A stretch of DNA of 41,181 bases from Candidatus Eiseniibacteriota bacterium (GTDB lineage Bacteria; Eisenbacteria; RBG-16-71-46; CAIMUX01; WJJG01), in assembly GCA_030601305.1 (NCBI GenBank), contig JAUVTV010000003.1, forward strand, positions 1 through 41,181, in the 5' to 3' direction. The position numbers and the translations under genes were made by a program. The notes below the pieces were generated by a model. That model was not told the origin of the DNA. It worked only from the letters and a program-made list of their open reading frames with translations, and did no database searches. Within the stretch, counting starts at the first letter, position 1; the number at the start of each line of letters is the position of its first letter. Below are positions 1 to 8,013 of this stretch, one piece after another.

Positions 1-2
1 AT

Positions 3-1025
3 GTCGCGGATACCTACCCGCCGACCGTGGCCATCCTCTACCCGGAGGGTGGCGGCCAGGCGACCCCCGCCGACACGGTGCGCGTCGCGGCGACCGATCC
101 GGGCGGCGTGGCCTGGGTGATTCTCCTGGTCGACGGGGAGACGGCCGCGATCGACAGCTTGATGCCGTTCCAGTTCGTCTGGAGCCTCTTGCCATGGGCC
201 GATGACGGCACCCACACGCTGACGGCGCAGGCCGGCGATCCTTCGGACAACGTGGGCACATCGTCTCCGGTGACGGTCTCGATCTTGCGCCCGCAATCCG
301 TCCCGCTGACTGCAGCGCTCGAGATCGCCGGGTCGGGGACCCACAACGATCACGAGTTCGAGCGTCTGGCGGAGCTCGATCCGCTGATCGTCTACGAGGT
401 GCCGAACGCGTTGCGCATCACGGTGGATACCTGCATTCGCGGCAACGGGGCGACGGTGGACCTCGTGCACAGCGGCCAGATCATGGTGGCGCGCCCGCCG
501 GAAGGCGTCATCCGCTTCGACATCGACCACTGCATCATCCAGAACGGGAGGATGGCCGCGGCCGCCCCGCTCGTCACCTTCGGCGGCGCCCTCGAGTACC
601 GCAAGGACACCGAGGGGTGGATCGTCAACAACACGTTCTACAGCAACGATTCCTGGTCCGCGCTCTACCTGCACCAGACCAATTCGCTGCGCAATTTCCG
701 CATCGTCAACAACATCTTCTTCCACAACTCGAGCGGTCTGATTCGCTACGACGGCCAGTCGTTCCTCGACATCACCCACAACGACGCGGTGGGCAACGGC
801 TTCGTCGACTTCGGAGAACATTGCGCGTGCCCCAATTCGCCGCCGGTCCCCATCTACCCGGACGGCATCGTCCTCAGCTACACGAACTTCTCGGATGACC
901 CGCGGTTCGTGCGGATTCCCACGAAGCCGGGCCAGACGGCGGACCTCCACCTGCAGGCAACGAGCCCGTGCCGCGGGGTCGGAGAGAACGGCGAGGACTT
1001 GGGGGCGCTGCCCTACGTGCCGTAG
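3..1025 (+). CDS. Secreted beta-helix protein with Ig-like domain (5' end outside window)
   Basis: The frame is open from the first bases of the window, so the gene starts upstream and only its C-terminal ~340 residues are visible. The first ~95 residues look like a bacterial Ig-like (Big_7-type) domain: 'PPTVAILYP' opening, 'VRVAATDPGGV', 'VDG', and an end at 'VTVSIL'. The rest resembles a right-handed parallel beta-helix: repeated Asn-rich turns such as 'IVNNTFYSND', 'IVNNIFFHNSS' and 'ITHNDAVGNG', followed by the typical closing module 'DDPRFV', 'DLHLQATSPC', 'GEDLGAL'. Such proteins are normally exported or surface bound; no catalytic function can be assigned. The stop TAG overlaps the convergent tsaC gene by 13 bases. 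Confidence 0.8.
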   Translation, partial: VADTYPPTVAILYPEGGGQATPADTVRVAATDPGGVAWVILLVDGETAAIDSLMPFQFVWSLLPWADDGTHTLTAQAGDPSDNVGTSSPVTVSILRPQSVPLTAALEIAGSGTHNDHEFERLAELDPLIVYEVPNALRITVDTCIRGNGATVDLVHSGQIMVARPPEGVIRFDIDHCIIQNGRMAAAAPLVTFGGALEYRKDTEGWIVNNTFYSNDSWSALYLHQTNSLRNFRIVNNIFFHNSSGLIRYDGQSFLDITHNDAVGNGFVDFGEHCACPNSPPVPIYPDGIVLSYTNFSDDPRFVRIPTKPGQTADLHLQATSPCRGVGENGEDLGALPYVP

Positions 1026-1633
1026 TCCGGGGTCCACAACCCCTCGCGGAGCACGGTGAGGGATCCGTCCGCCTCCGGCCGCGCGAGGGTCGAGCCGACC
1101 CCGCAAAGCGCACCCCCATCGACCGCAAAGTCGCAGGCTTCGAGTATCTCGGGAGCCACCGCGCTCAGATCCGCCGGGGGCGGCTGACCCGAGCGATTCG
1201 CGCTCGTCGAGAGCAGCCCCCCTGCAGCGGAGGCGAGCGCGCGCAGGAAGCGCGTGCCGGGACACCGGACGGCGATCTCGCCTGAGCGAACGAGATCCCG
1301 AGGGGCGTCCGGCGCGGCGGGCAGCACGAGGGTGAGCGGGCCGGGCCACGCATTGCCGATCTGGCGGCGAGCGGCCGCGGAGACCTCTCTCACCCATGGG
1401 CCGACCTCGTCGCCACTCCCTACCAGGACGATGTACGGCCTGCCGGATGGATCCCCCTTGATGCGACGCAGCCGTTCGCGCGCCGGCCCAAGCCGCGCAA
1501 CGACGTGGAGCCCGTAGAGCCCCTCGGCGGGTAGGAGCACCAGGCCGCCGGACTCGAGAACCGGGATCACGCGGCCAACTGCGGCGGCCAGATCCCGTTC
1601 TTCGCTCTCCTTCAGGGAACAGATGTGTGGCAC
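1013..1633 (-). CDS. tsaC: L-threonylcarbamoyladenylate synthase (Sua5/YciO/YrdC family)
   Basis: Predicted to make threonylcarbamoyl-AMP from threonine, bicarbonate and ATP, the first step of the t6A37 modification of ANN-decoding tRNAs. Family marks are the N-terminal 'LPAEGLYGL' (usual form PTET.YGL), 'RIKGDPSGRPYIVLV' (usual IKGRP...PL) and 'LLSTSANRSG'. About 206 residues, the normal size of the single-domain TsaC form; the extra Sua5 domain is absent. I chose GTG at 1633 because GGAGG lies 8 bases before it. An upstream in-frame ATG at 1654 (MELEV...) would add seven residues, but it sits in a purine-rich repeat. The gene overlaps the convergent secreted-protein gene by 13 bases. Cytoplasmic. 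Confidence 0.88.
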   Translation of the reverse strand: MPHICSLKESEERDLAAAVGRVIPVLESGGLVLLPAEGLYGLHVVARLGPARERLRRIKGDPSGRPYIVLVGSGDEVGPWVREVSAAARRQIGNAWPGPLTLVLPAAPDAPRDLVRSGEIAVRCPGTRFLRALASAAGGLLSTSANRSGQPPPADLSAVAPEILEACDFAVDGGALCGVGSTLARPEADGSLTVLREGLWTPDYGT

Positions 1634-1640
1634 GAGCGCA

Positions 1641-1694
1641 ACCTCCAGCTCCATCGCTCCAGCTCCACCTCCAGCCCGACCTCCAGCTCCACCG
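1641..1694 (-). repeat. Purine-rich GGAGCT/GGAGGT low-complexity repeat in tsaC leader
   Basis: On the minus strand the sequence is an irregular repetition of GGAGGT, GGAGCT and GGTGGA blocks (plus strand: CTCCAG/CTCCAC blocks). It gives several Shine-Dalgarno-like sites in a row before tsaC and ends just short of the divergent promoter of the downstream plus-strand gene. Whether it regulates tsaC translation or is a simple expansion cannot be told from the sequence. Confidence 0.5.
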
Positions 1695-1695
1695 C

Positions 1696-1724
1696 TTGCG
1701 CGCGGGATCGCGAGTCCCTAGCAT
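1696..1724 (+). promoter_or_regulatory. Predicted sigma70-type promoter of the DHS-like gene
   Basis: TTGCGC at 1696-1701, a 17-base spacer and TAGCAT at 1719-1724. Transcription would start near 1731, leaving a leader of about 30 bases before the ATG at 1760. The same TTGnnn-17-TAGnnT layout recurs before other genes in this window. Confidence 0.5.
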
Positions 1725-1759
1725 TGCGCCAGGATCGTCACGTGACGGGGGGCGTACCG

Positions 1760-2878
1760 ATGACCGAACAACCATTCCCGGAGGAGAGCGGGCGCGTCAA
1801 GCCCAAGCCCATCGAGATGGGCATGAGCGTCTCGGCCTTGATGGACACCACCTTCCTCGGATCGACCGCCGGCGTGTTGGCGAAGGGCGCGCGACTTCTG
1901 ACCGAGCAGGTCTACCGGCACCCGGGATCCGTGGTGGGACTCAGCGTGGACGCCACCCTGACCCCGGGCGGCGCGGCCGTCGCCGCGCTCGCGCCGCTGC
2001 TCCGTGGCGGCTTCGTCGACTGGCTGGCCGTGACCGGCATCAACCTCTACTACGACGCCCTCCACTCGCTCGACCAGCCCCTGCTGCGCACCGTTCCCCC
2101 GGATGATCCGGATGTCGCCGAGTGCGGCGGGGGGGGCATCTACATACGGACGCGGGATCGCGAGGCAGCCGAAGCAACCTTGCGCGAGATCCTCTCCGGT
2201 CCCGACTTCCAGCAACCCATGGGATCGGCCAAGGTGCACGACCTCCTCGGCCGACAGCTTCGTGTGCGCGAGAAGGCCGCGGGCGTGGAATTCCCGGGTC
2301 TCCTCTCGACGGCGCACGAACTCGGCGTGCCGGTCTACAATGCGTCGCCCGCCGACAGCCCGTTGGGTTCGCTTATCGCCGATCTCGCGCGGGTGGGCAA
2401 CCGGTTGTTGCCGGATACCAACGCGGATCTCAATCACGCCGCCGCGATCTTGAACGCGACCTGCAAGGACGGGGAGCCGGCCGTCGCATGGTGCGTGGGA
2501 CGCGGCTCGGCATCCAACTTCGTGCTCGGGATTCCGCAACACCTGCGGCGAATCCTGGGCCCCAGCGTGCGCGCGACCTACGCGCTCCGGCTGCGCATGG
2601 CCGGGTGCGGGCACGCCCTGCCGGTGGCGCCCTGCGAGTCGGTGCGGGAAGCGGGGTCGGGATCGCCGCCCATGCACAGCGAGGGCGCGGGAACGCGGGA
2701 GGAAACCGTCGATCTGATGCTCTCGACCGACCTCAGCATCGCCGTGCCGCTCTTGGTTGCCTATCTCGTGGATCGCACGTCACCCCGGCCGCCCAAACGG
2801 CTGGGTCACCGCCGCGACGATCACCTCGACCGCCTGCGGCAGGATCACCTGCAGGCGACGCTGAAGAAGCCACACTAG
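1760..2878 (+). CDS. Deoxyhypusine synthase-like protein
   Basis: 372 residues with the plan of the deoxyhypusine synthase (DHS) NAD-binding fold: 'GLSVDATLTPGG' and 'VDWLAVTGINLYYD' (usual STGANLYHD) at residues ~60-100, 'GVPVYNASPADSPLGSL' (usual GVPIFCPALTDSSIG) at 189-205, and 'NFVLGIPQH' at 253-261 (usual LGVPKHH). Bacteria lack the eIF5A substrate in most cases; bacterial members are often homospermidine synthases or of unknown role, so the substrate is open. At the site of the catalytic lysine (usual SGA..DEAVSWGK) the sequence reads 'EGAGTREETVDLML', so the lysine appears absent. A polar Arg/His/Lys-rich tail follows residue 339. The start ATG at 1760 has only a weak G-rich ribosome site; the frame is open further upstream without family similarity. 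Confidence 0.75.
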   Translation: MTEQPFPEESGRVKPKPIEMGMSVSALMDTTFLGSTAGVLAKGARLLTEQVYRHPGSVVGLSVDATLTPGGAAVAALAPLLRGGFVDWLAVTGINLYYDALHSLDQPLLRTVPPDDPDVAECGGGGIYIRTRDREAAEATLREILSGPDFQQPMGSAKVHDLLGRQLRVREKAAGVEFPGLLSTAHELGVPVYNASPADSPLGSLIADLARVGNRLLPDTNADLNHAAAILNATCKDGEPAVAWCVGRGSASNFVLGIPQHLRRILGPSVRATYALRLRMAGCGHALPVAPCESVREAGSGSPPMHSEGAGTREETVDLMLSTDLSIAVPLLVAYLVDRTSPRPPKRLGHRRDDHLDRLRQDHLQATLKKPH

Positions 2879-2904
2879 AGGCCCGTGGCCGAAATGCTCC
2901 GGGC
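2879..2904 (+). repeat. REP-like hairpin repeat, copy 1 (after TAG stop)
   Basis: Begins directly after the TAG stop at 2876-2878. The hairpin at 2881-2904 pairs GCCCG with CGGGC around an inner stem and a GAAA loop. It lies between two convergent genes and could act as a transcript end. One inner pair present in other copies is lost here (GGCC/TGCT). Confidence 0.65.
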
Positions 2905-2925
2905 GGCTTGAGCTGAGGCGGGCGC

Positions 2926-3492
2926 TCACACCTTCTCGCCGCGCTCCATGCGGTGCTTGAAATCGTCGAGCCTGCGCACCAGCGAGGCGTCCGAGAGCGC
3001 CAGGATCTGCGCCGCCAGGATGGCCGCGTTCTTCGCGCCGGCCTTCCCCACGGCCAGCGTCGGCACCGGCACGCCGGCGGGCATCTGGACCATGGAGAGG
3101 AGCGCGTCCTGGCCCTCGAGGGGCGAACCGCACAAGGGCACCCCGATCACCGGCAACGTGGTGAGCGAGGCGAGAACCCCCGGGAGGTGTGCGGCCATAC
3201 CCGCCCCGGCGATGAGGACCTTGAGACCTCGCTTGCGAGCGTTGCGGGCGTAGGTCTCCGTCGTCTCGGGCTGCCTGTGGGCGGAGAACATGTGCGTCTC
3301 GAACGGGATGCCGAAGCGCTCCAAGGGGAGCGCGCACTCCGCCCTCACTGACTCGTCCGGGGTGCTCGCGTAGATGGCGCCCACCTGCGGCTTGCCGCTC
3401 TTCCGATCCCCGATCGCCTTGACCGCTCGCTTCGCGGAGCGGGACGCCTTGCGGGCATCCTTCTTTCCCCGCGCCTTCGATACTCTGGGCAT
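2926..3492 (-). CDS. purE: 5-(carboxyamino)imidazole ribonucleotide mutase
   Basis: Converts N5-CAIR to CAIR in de novo purine synthesis. The PurE core runs from about residue 38 to the end: 'ASTPDE' matches the usual GSxSD phosphate loop with the Ser and Asp kept, 'FSAHRQPE' and 'AGAGMAAHLPG' keep the active-site histidines, and 'VQMPAGVPVPTLAVG' and 'NAAILAAQIL' are standard. The gene follows purD by 62 bases on the same strand, so the two are probably one transcript. Start: ATG at 3492 has AGGGGGA six bases upstream; an ATG-like start at 3558 would overlap purD. Before the core the protein has a ~36-residue Lys/Arg-rich extension (SKARGKKDARKASRSAKR), which is not usual for PurE. No purK is seen in the window. 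Confidence 0.92.
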   Translation of the reverse strand: MPRVSKARGKKDARKASRSAKRAVKAIGDRKSGKPQVGAIYASTPDESVRAECALPLERFGIPFETHMFSAHRQPETTETYARNARKRGLKVLIAGAGMAAHLPGVLASLTTLPVIGVPLCGSPLEGQDALLSMVQMPAGVPVPTLAVGKAGAKNAAILAAQILALSDASLVRRLDDFKHRMERGEKV

Positions 3493-3554
3493 ACTCGTTC
3501 CCCCTGGTCCTGGGCCTCGTTCCGGCTCCGCCGTCGACTTCGCCGCGCGCGACC

Positions 3555-4847
3555 TCACCGATTCTCAAGCGTCTGCAACCCGCGCCACGCGATGTCGTGC
3601 CTGAAGAACGCCGTCTCGAACTCGATCACCGATACCGCCTCGTAGCCGCGGCGCAAGGCGGCCGGGAGCGACGCACCCACGCCAACGACATTCAGCACGC
3701 GCCCCCCGGCAGTGACAACCTGTTCGTCCTTCCGCCGCGTGCCGGCGTGGAACACGTGCGCACCGGGCAGTTCCCGTGCCTTGTCCACGCCGCGGATGAC
3801 AAACCCCTTCCGATAGGAACCTGGATAGCCGCCCGCGGCGACGACGATGCAGACCGCGGTACGCCCATCGTGGGCGAGGTCGGGCAGGGCGCGATCCCGG
3901 GGCAGAGGGTCGGCCGCCTCCCACAGCGACTCCAGCAGGTCCCCATCCAGGATCGGCACGACCGCCTGGGTCTCCGGGTCGCCGAAGCGGCAGTTGAACT
4001 CGACCACCTTGGGGCGGCCGTCGTGGATCATCAACCCCGCATACAGGAGCCCGGTGTACGGGCGATCCTCGCGCGCCATCGCGAGCAGCGTGGGCTCGAT
4101 GACTTCGCGCCGCACGCGCTCGGCAAGCGCCTCGTTCCAGGTCGCCACGGGGGCGTAGGCGCCCATGCCGCCCGTGTTCGGTCCCCGGTCACCATCCTGC
4201 ACCCGCTTGTAGTCCTGCGACGGCGGCAGCAACGCGTAGCGTTCTCCCGAGGCAATCGCAAACACGCTCATCTCCTCGCCCTCGAGATACTCCTCGAAGA
4301 CGACGCGATTGCCGGCGTCCCCGAAGCGCTTGTCCACCATGATTGCCTCGACCGCCGCCGTTGCCTCCTCGCGGCTCTGCACGATGAGAGCCCCCTTCCC
4401 GGCGGCCAGGCCGTCGGCCTTGATGACGTGTGGGTAGCTGATCTGGCCCGCGAGCTCGCGCGCGCGCGCGGCGCTGCCGACGACCTCGAAGCCGGCCGTG
4501 GGAATGCCATGGCGACGCATCAGGTCCTTGGCGAAGACCTTGCTTCCCTCGAGGGCCGCCGCCTTGGCGGAAGGGCCGAAGACGCGCACCCCGGCCTCGC
4601 GCAGCGCGTCGGCCAGCCCATCGACGAGCGGCGCCTCCGGGCCGACGACCACGAGGTCGACGCCCTCGCGGCGCGCGAAATCGATCACCATTCCGTGATC
4701 GCCGGCGTCTCCCTCCACGACCTCGCCCAGCTCGGAGAGTCCCGGGTTTCCGGGGAGGCCGATAAGCGCGATGGATGCCTGTGCCCTCTGGAGCGCCCAG
4801 GCGAGAGCGTGCTCTCTGCCACCGGAGCCGATGATGAGAACCTTCAT
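3555..4847 (-). CDS. purD: Phosphoribosylamine--glycine ligase (GAR synthetase)
   Basis: Joins glycine to 5-phosphoribosylamine with ATP, step two of purine synthesis. 430 residues, the normal length. N-terminal '[17 protein letters not shown]' is the PurD signature; the ATP-grasp domain shows '[12 protein letters not shown]', '[14 protein letters not shown]', '[19 protein letters not shown]' and the metal-binding '[13 protein letters not shown]'. ATG at 4847 is preceded by GGGAGG at a spacing of eight. It is followed by purE on the same strand, while upstream the 236-base gap to gatB holds a hairpin repeat and a palindromic element, so purD may have its own promoter there; none was clear enough to call. 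Confidence 0.96.
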   Translation of the reverse strand: MKVLIIGSGGREHALAWALQRAQASIALIGLPGNPGLSELGEVVEGDAGDHGMVIDFARREGVDLVVVGPEAPLVDGLADALREAGVRVFGPSAKAAALEGSKVFAKDLMRRHGIPTAGFEVVGSAARARELAGQISYPHVIKADGLAAGKGALIVQSREEATAAVEAIMVDKRFGDAGNRVVFEEYLEGEEMSVFAIASGERYALLPPSQDYKRVQDGDRGPNTGGMGAYAPVATWNEALAERVRREVIEPTLLAMAREDRPYTGLLYAGLMIHDGRPKVVEFNCRFGDPETQAVVPILDGDLLESLWEAADPLPRDRALPDLAHDGRTAVCIVVAAGGYPGSYRKGFVIRGVDKARELPGAHVFHAGTRRKDEQVVTAGGRVLNVVGVGASLPAALRRGYEAVSVIEFETAFFRHDIAWRGLQTLENR

Positions 4848-4877
4848 GCCGATTGCCTCCCCGCGTTCGGGCTCTCA

Positions 4878-4899
4878 GCCCGTGGCAGAAGTCATCCGG
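4878..4899 (+). repeat. REP-like hairpin repeat, copy 2
   Basis: GCCCGTGGCAGAAGTCATCCGG, a variant of the core repeat with GTGC changed to GTCAT. It overlaps a second small perfect hairpin, CGGGCT-ctc-AGCCCG at 4868-4882, close to the purD ribosome site, and abuts the palindromic element starting at 4904. This is the copy without an adjacent stop codon in the current arrangement. Confidence 0.55.
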
Positions 4900-4903
4900 A
4901 CTG

Positions 4904-5087
4904 CTAGCCCGAACTATTCATGAGCGACCTGCTCGGGGGACGGATAGGCCCCTGTCTCCTGCGTTGCGCTGGCCCTCACTCCTCGACGTAGTGTCTACTA
5001 CGCCTGCGTCGTTCGGGCTGCGCGCGCCTTGTATCCACGGGCCTCTCCGCCTCCTCACGACGGCCGCTCATGAATAGTCCGGTCTAG
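4904..5087. mobile_element. 184-bp palindromic MITE-like element between purD and gatB
   Basis: The ends are inverted repeats of about 26 bases (4904-4929 and 5062-5087) that agree except at three places, with a perfect 14-base core ACTATTCATGAGCG / CGCTCATGAATAGT at 4913-4926 and 5065-5078. Both ends carry CTAG. Inside, GGGGCCTATCCG (complement of 4939-4952 region) pairs imperfectly with GGGCCTCTCCG near 5039, and the centre is CGTAGT-gtct-ACTACG (about 4986-5001). The whole segment can therefore fold as one long imperfect hairpin. It has no coding capacity. The gatB stop codon TAG (5086-5084) lies inside the right terminal repeat. No transposase is present, so mobility is an inference from structure. 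Confidence 0.65.
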
Positions 5088-6526
5088 GGTTTCGCGCCGA
5101 GGAGTTCCTCGAGCAGCGCTCTGGCTATCTCCGGGTGCGCCCGGCCCTGAGAGCGCTTCATCAGCTGCCCCATGAGGAACTCCAGCACCGCGGTCTTCCC
5201 CTTCCGGTAGTCTGCAACCTCTTGGGGATGCGTCTCAAGCAGCGCGATCACCCAAGCTCGCAGCTGGGTGTCATCCTCGACCTGCACCCAGCCGCGCGAA
5301 CGGATGATCGCCTCCGGCGCCTCCCCGCTGGCAAGCATCTCCGCGAGCACCTGCTTGATCAGCTTGCTGCTCAGCGTTCCCTTCGCACGCAACCCGGCGA
5401 GATCGGCCAGCGCCTGTGGCCGGATCGGGCACGCGGTCACCTCCAGCTTGTGTTCGTGCAGCAGACCCAGGAGTTCCGATCCAACCAGATTGGCTGCGAT
5501 CTGCGCATCCGGGGCCCGCGCGGCCACCGCCTCGAAATAGTCTGCCAGCTCACGCGTCGCCGTCAACAGACGTGCATCGTACGGGCGGATGCCGTACTGG
5601 GTCACGAGGCGTGCCCGCCGCCGGTCGGGCATCTCGGGCAAGCTCCTTTCGATCGCGGCGATCCAGTCCGGATCCAGGATGAGCGGTGGCAGGTCGGGCT
5701 CGGGGAAGTAGCGGTAGTCGTGCTCCGCCTCCTTGTCGCGCATCGCGTGCGTCCGCCCGCCGGCCGGATCCCACCGGCGCGTCTCGCGGGAGACGGTCTC
5801 GCCCCGTCGCAGCCGAGCCACCTGCCGTGTGATCTCGGCTGCCAGGGCGCGCTCGACGTGACGGAAGGAGTTGAGATTCTTCAGCTCCGCCGGTGTACCG
5901 AGCCGCTCCTCGCCGGCCGGCCGCACGGAGATGTTCACGTCGCAGCGCAGCCCGCCCTTCTCCATGTCGGCGTCACTGACCGCGCAGTACTGCAGAATCT
6001 GCTTGAGGCGAACAAGGTAAGCACGTGCCTCTCCAGGGGTTCTCAGATCCGGAACCGAGACGATCTCGAGAAGCGGCGTACCGCAGCGGTTGAAATCCAC
6101 CCGCGTCGTGCGCTCACCGGACCGCTCGGGATGCTGCGAACGGCCGGCATCCTCCTCGAGGTGCATGCGCACCAGGCGGATCGACCGGCTGCCTTCGGTC
6201 GTCTCGATCTCGAGCGCACCGCCGGTCACGATCGGCTCGGCGTACTGCGTGATCTGGTAGCCCTTGGGAAGATCGGGATAGAAGTAGCTCTTCCGCGCCC
6301 AGGAGGAGTGCGCCCGAACGGTTGCGCCCACCGCGAGTCCCAGGCGCACCGCCAGCTCCGCTGCGCGGCGGTTGGCGACGGGAAGGGCGCCGGGGTGACC
6401 CAGGCAAACCGGGCAGACACAGCTGTTGGGCGGAGCCTCGAACGCCGCGGGGCACGCGCAGAACATCTTCGTCGCCGTCTTCAGCTGCGCGTGGACCTCG
6501 AGTCCGATGACTGCCTCGTAGGTCAC
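5084..6526 (-). CDS. gatB: Asp-tRNA(Asn)/Glu-tRNA(Gln) amidotransferase subunit B
   Basis: Binds mischarged Glu-tRNA(Gln) or Asp-tRNA(Asn) and carries out the kinase and transamidation steps with GatA and GatC. 480 residues from GTG at 6526, the usual length. The N-terminus 'YEAVIGLEVHAQL' is the family signature; a zinc-site pattern follows (C-A-C ... 'CVCPVCLGHPGALP'), then 'SYFYPDLPKGYQITQY', 'EEDAGRS' and 'VDFNRCGTPLLEIVS'. The C-terminal YqeY/GatB tail domain ends the protein. GTG at 6526 is supported by AGGAG eight bases upstream; a longer open frame runs into gatA without similarity. The gene is 32 bases after gatA in the order gatC-gatA-gatB. The TAG stop lies within the palindromic element. 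Confidence 0.96.
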   Translation of the reverse strand: MTYEAVIGLEVHAQLKTATKMFCACPAAFEAPPNSCVCPVCLGHPGALPVANRRAAELAVRLGLAVGATVRAHSSWARKSYFYPDLPKGYQITQYAEPIVTGGALEIETTEGSRSIRLVRMHLEEDAGRSQHPERSGERTTRVDFNRCGTPLLEIVSVPDLRTPGEARAYLVRLKQILQYCAVSDADMEKGGLRCDVNISVRPAGEERLGTPAELKNLNSFRHVERALAAEITRQVARLRRGETVSRETRRWDPAGGRTHAMRDKEAEHDYRYFPEPDLPPLILDPDWIAAIERSLPEMPDRRRARLVTQYGIRPYDARLLTATRELADYFEAVAARAPDAQIAANLVGSELLGLLHEHKLEVTACPIRPQALADLAGLRAKGTLSSKLIKQVLAEMLASGEAPEAIIRSRGWVQVEDDTQLRAWVIALLETHPQEVADYRKGKTAVLEFLMGQLMKRSQGRAHPEIARALLEELLGAKP

Positions 6527-6558
6527 GTCTGCTTCTCCTCTCAGACCGGCAGGCACGG

Positions 6559-8013
6559 TCACCCCTCCGGCAACGGCAGCGGCTCGCCGCCATCGAAGCG
6601 ATGCACCAGACCGAGCAACAGGTCCTCCCCACCGAGCGGTCCGCAAAGCTGGGCCCCCAGCGGCAGTCCGGCGGGATTGCGGCCCACGGGAAATGCGACC
6701 GCCGGCCATCCGGTGAGATTGGCGCCGATCGTGAAGACGTCGCATAGGTACATGGCGAGCGGATCGCCAAGCTTCTCACCCAGGCGGAAGGCGGGCGTCG
6801 GGGTGGTGGGCATGAGGAGCGCATCGACGCATTGAAGCACCTCCGCGTACGCCGCGCGCAGCGCCAGGCGGGCGCGCGCGGCGCGCGCGTAGTAGGCCGC
6901 GCGATAGCCGGCGCTGAGGACGTAGGTCCCCAGCAGGATGCGGCGCTTGACCTCGGGACCGAAGCCCGCTCCCCGTGTGGCGGCGTAGAGGACATCGACG
7001 CTCGCGACGCCTGCCGCGCGCGGTCCGTAGCGCACCCCGTCGTAGCGGGCGAGGTTGGTGGATGCCTCTGCATTCGCCAGGATGTGGTAGGTGGCAACGG
7101 CCCAGCTCGGATCGGGCAGCGCAACGTCGACCAAACGCGCGCCCAGCTTCGCGAAGCGCGCGCAACAGCGATCGAAACCCGCGCGCACATCCGCATCGAG
7201 CCCGGCGGCGAGCCAGGACCGGGGCACGCCCAGGCGCACGTCACGCGGCGGTTGGCTCCACGCCTCGACGTCGACCGGGGCGCCATCTTCCCGACTCGTT
7301 GCATCGTGCGGGTCGACGCCACGGATCGCGTTGTAGAGGGCCGCGCAGTCGCGGGCCGTGCGGGCCATCGGTGCGATCTGGTCGAGCGAGGAGCCGAAAG
7401 CGATCAGTCCGTAGCGGGAGACGCTGCCGTACTGCGGCTTGAGTGCGACGAGGCCGCAGAAGGCCGCCGGCTGCCGCACCGACCCCCCCGTGTCGCTTCC
7501 CAACGCGCCGAGCGCCAGGCCGCCGGCGATCGCGGCGGCACAGCCGCCGCTCGAGCCACCGGGGACGCGGCCGGTGTCGTAGGGGTTCCGCGCGGCGCCG
7601 TAGGCGCTGTACTCGTTGGATGAGCCCATGGCGAACTCGTCCAGGTTGGCCTTCCCGATCACGATGGCTCCCGACGCTTCGAGGCGCTCCACGGCCGTCG
7701 CGGTGTAGACCGGGCGGAAGCCCTTGAGGATGCGGCTCCCGGCGGTCGTGGGATGCCCGGCCAGGGAGATGTTGTCCTTGACGGCGACGGGGACGCCGGT
7801 CAGGGGTCCCGGCCAGTCGCCGGCATCCAGGCGCCTCTGGAGCTCCCGCGCCCGGCTGCGCGCGCCTTCATCGAAGACGTGAAGCAAAGCGCCTAACTCA
7901 TCGTTTCGTTTCCGGATACGATCGAGATACGGTTCGATCACCTCCGGCAGGCGAAGCGCGCCGTTCCGCAGCGCGGCGGTCAGCGCGCTCACGGTGCCCG
8001 GCGCACCCCTCAT
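6559..8013 (-). CDS. gatA: Asp-tRNA(Asn)/Glu-tRNA(Gln) amidotransferase subunit A
   Basis: Glutaminase subunit of GatCAB: releases ammonia from glutamine for the GatB site. 484 residues. The amidase-signature triad is visible as Lys79 ('VAVKDN'), Ser154 ('PGGSSGGCAAA') and Ser178 ('SDTGGSVRQPA'). Other family marks are 'MGSSNEYSAYG' and 'KPQYGSVSRYGLIAF'. ATG at 8013 overlaps the gatC stop in an ATGA, so translation is probably coupled. With GatB and GatC present, the organism likely makes Gln-tRNA and/or Asn-tRNA by the indirect route. Confidence 0.97.
   Translation of the reverse strand: MRGAPGTVSALTAALRNGALRLPEVIEPYLDRIRKRNDELGALLHVFDEGARSRARELQRRLDAGDWPGPLTGVPVAVKDNISLAGHPTTAGSRILKGFRPVYTATAVERLEASGAIVIGKANLDEFAMGSSNEYSAYGAARNPYDTGRVPGGSSGGCAAAIAGGLALGALGSDTGGSVRQPAAFCGLVALKPQYGSVSRYGLIAFGSSLDQIAPMARTARDCAALYNAIRGVDPHDATSREDGAPVDVEAWSQPPRDVRLGVPRSWLAAGLDADVRAGFDRCCARFAKLGARLVDVALPDPSWAVATYHILANAEASTNLARYDGVRYGPRAAGVASVDVLYAATRGAGFGPEVKRRILLGTYVLSAGYRAAYYARAARARLALRAAYAEVLQCVDALLMPTTPTPAFRLGEKLGDPLAMYLCDVFTIGANLTGWPAVAFPVGRNPAGLPLGAQLCGPLGGEDLLLGLVHRFDGGEPLPLPEG

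Noticed and set aside
2560-2720. Possible frameshift in the DHS-like gene explaining the missing lysine block
   Set aside because: The other two frames give no family-like sequence over this part, and similarity to a regular protein continues in frame after it.
3597-4907. Long open frames on the strand opposite purD, gatB, tamB and the metalloprotease (for example 3597-4907, 5135-6835, 10266-12086, 37281-38900)
   Set aside because: High GC gives long antisense open frames; these show low-complexity Arg/His/Ala-rich composition, no family motifs and lie over genes with clear motifs on the other strand.
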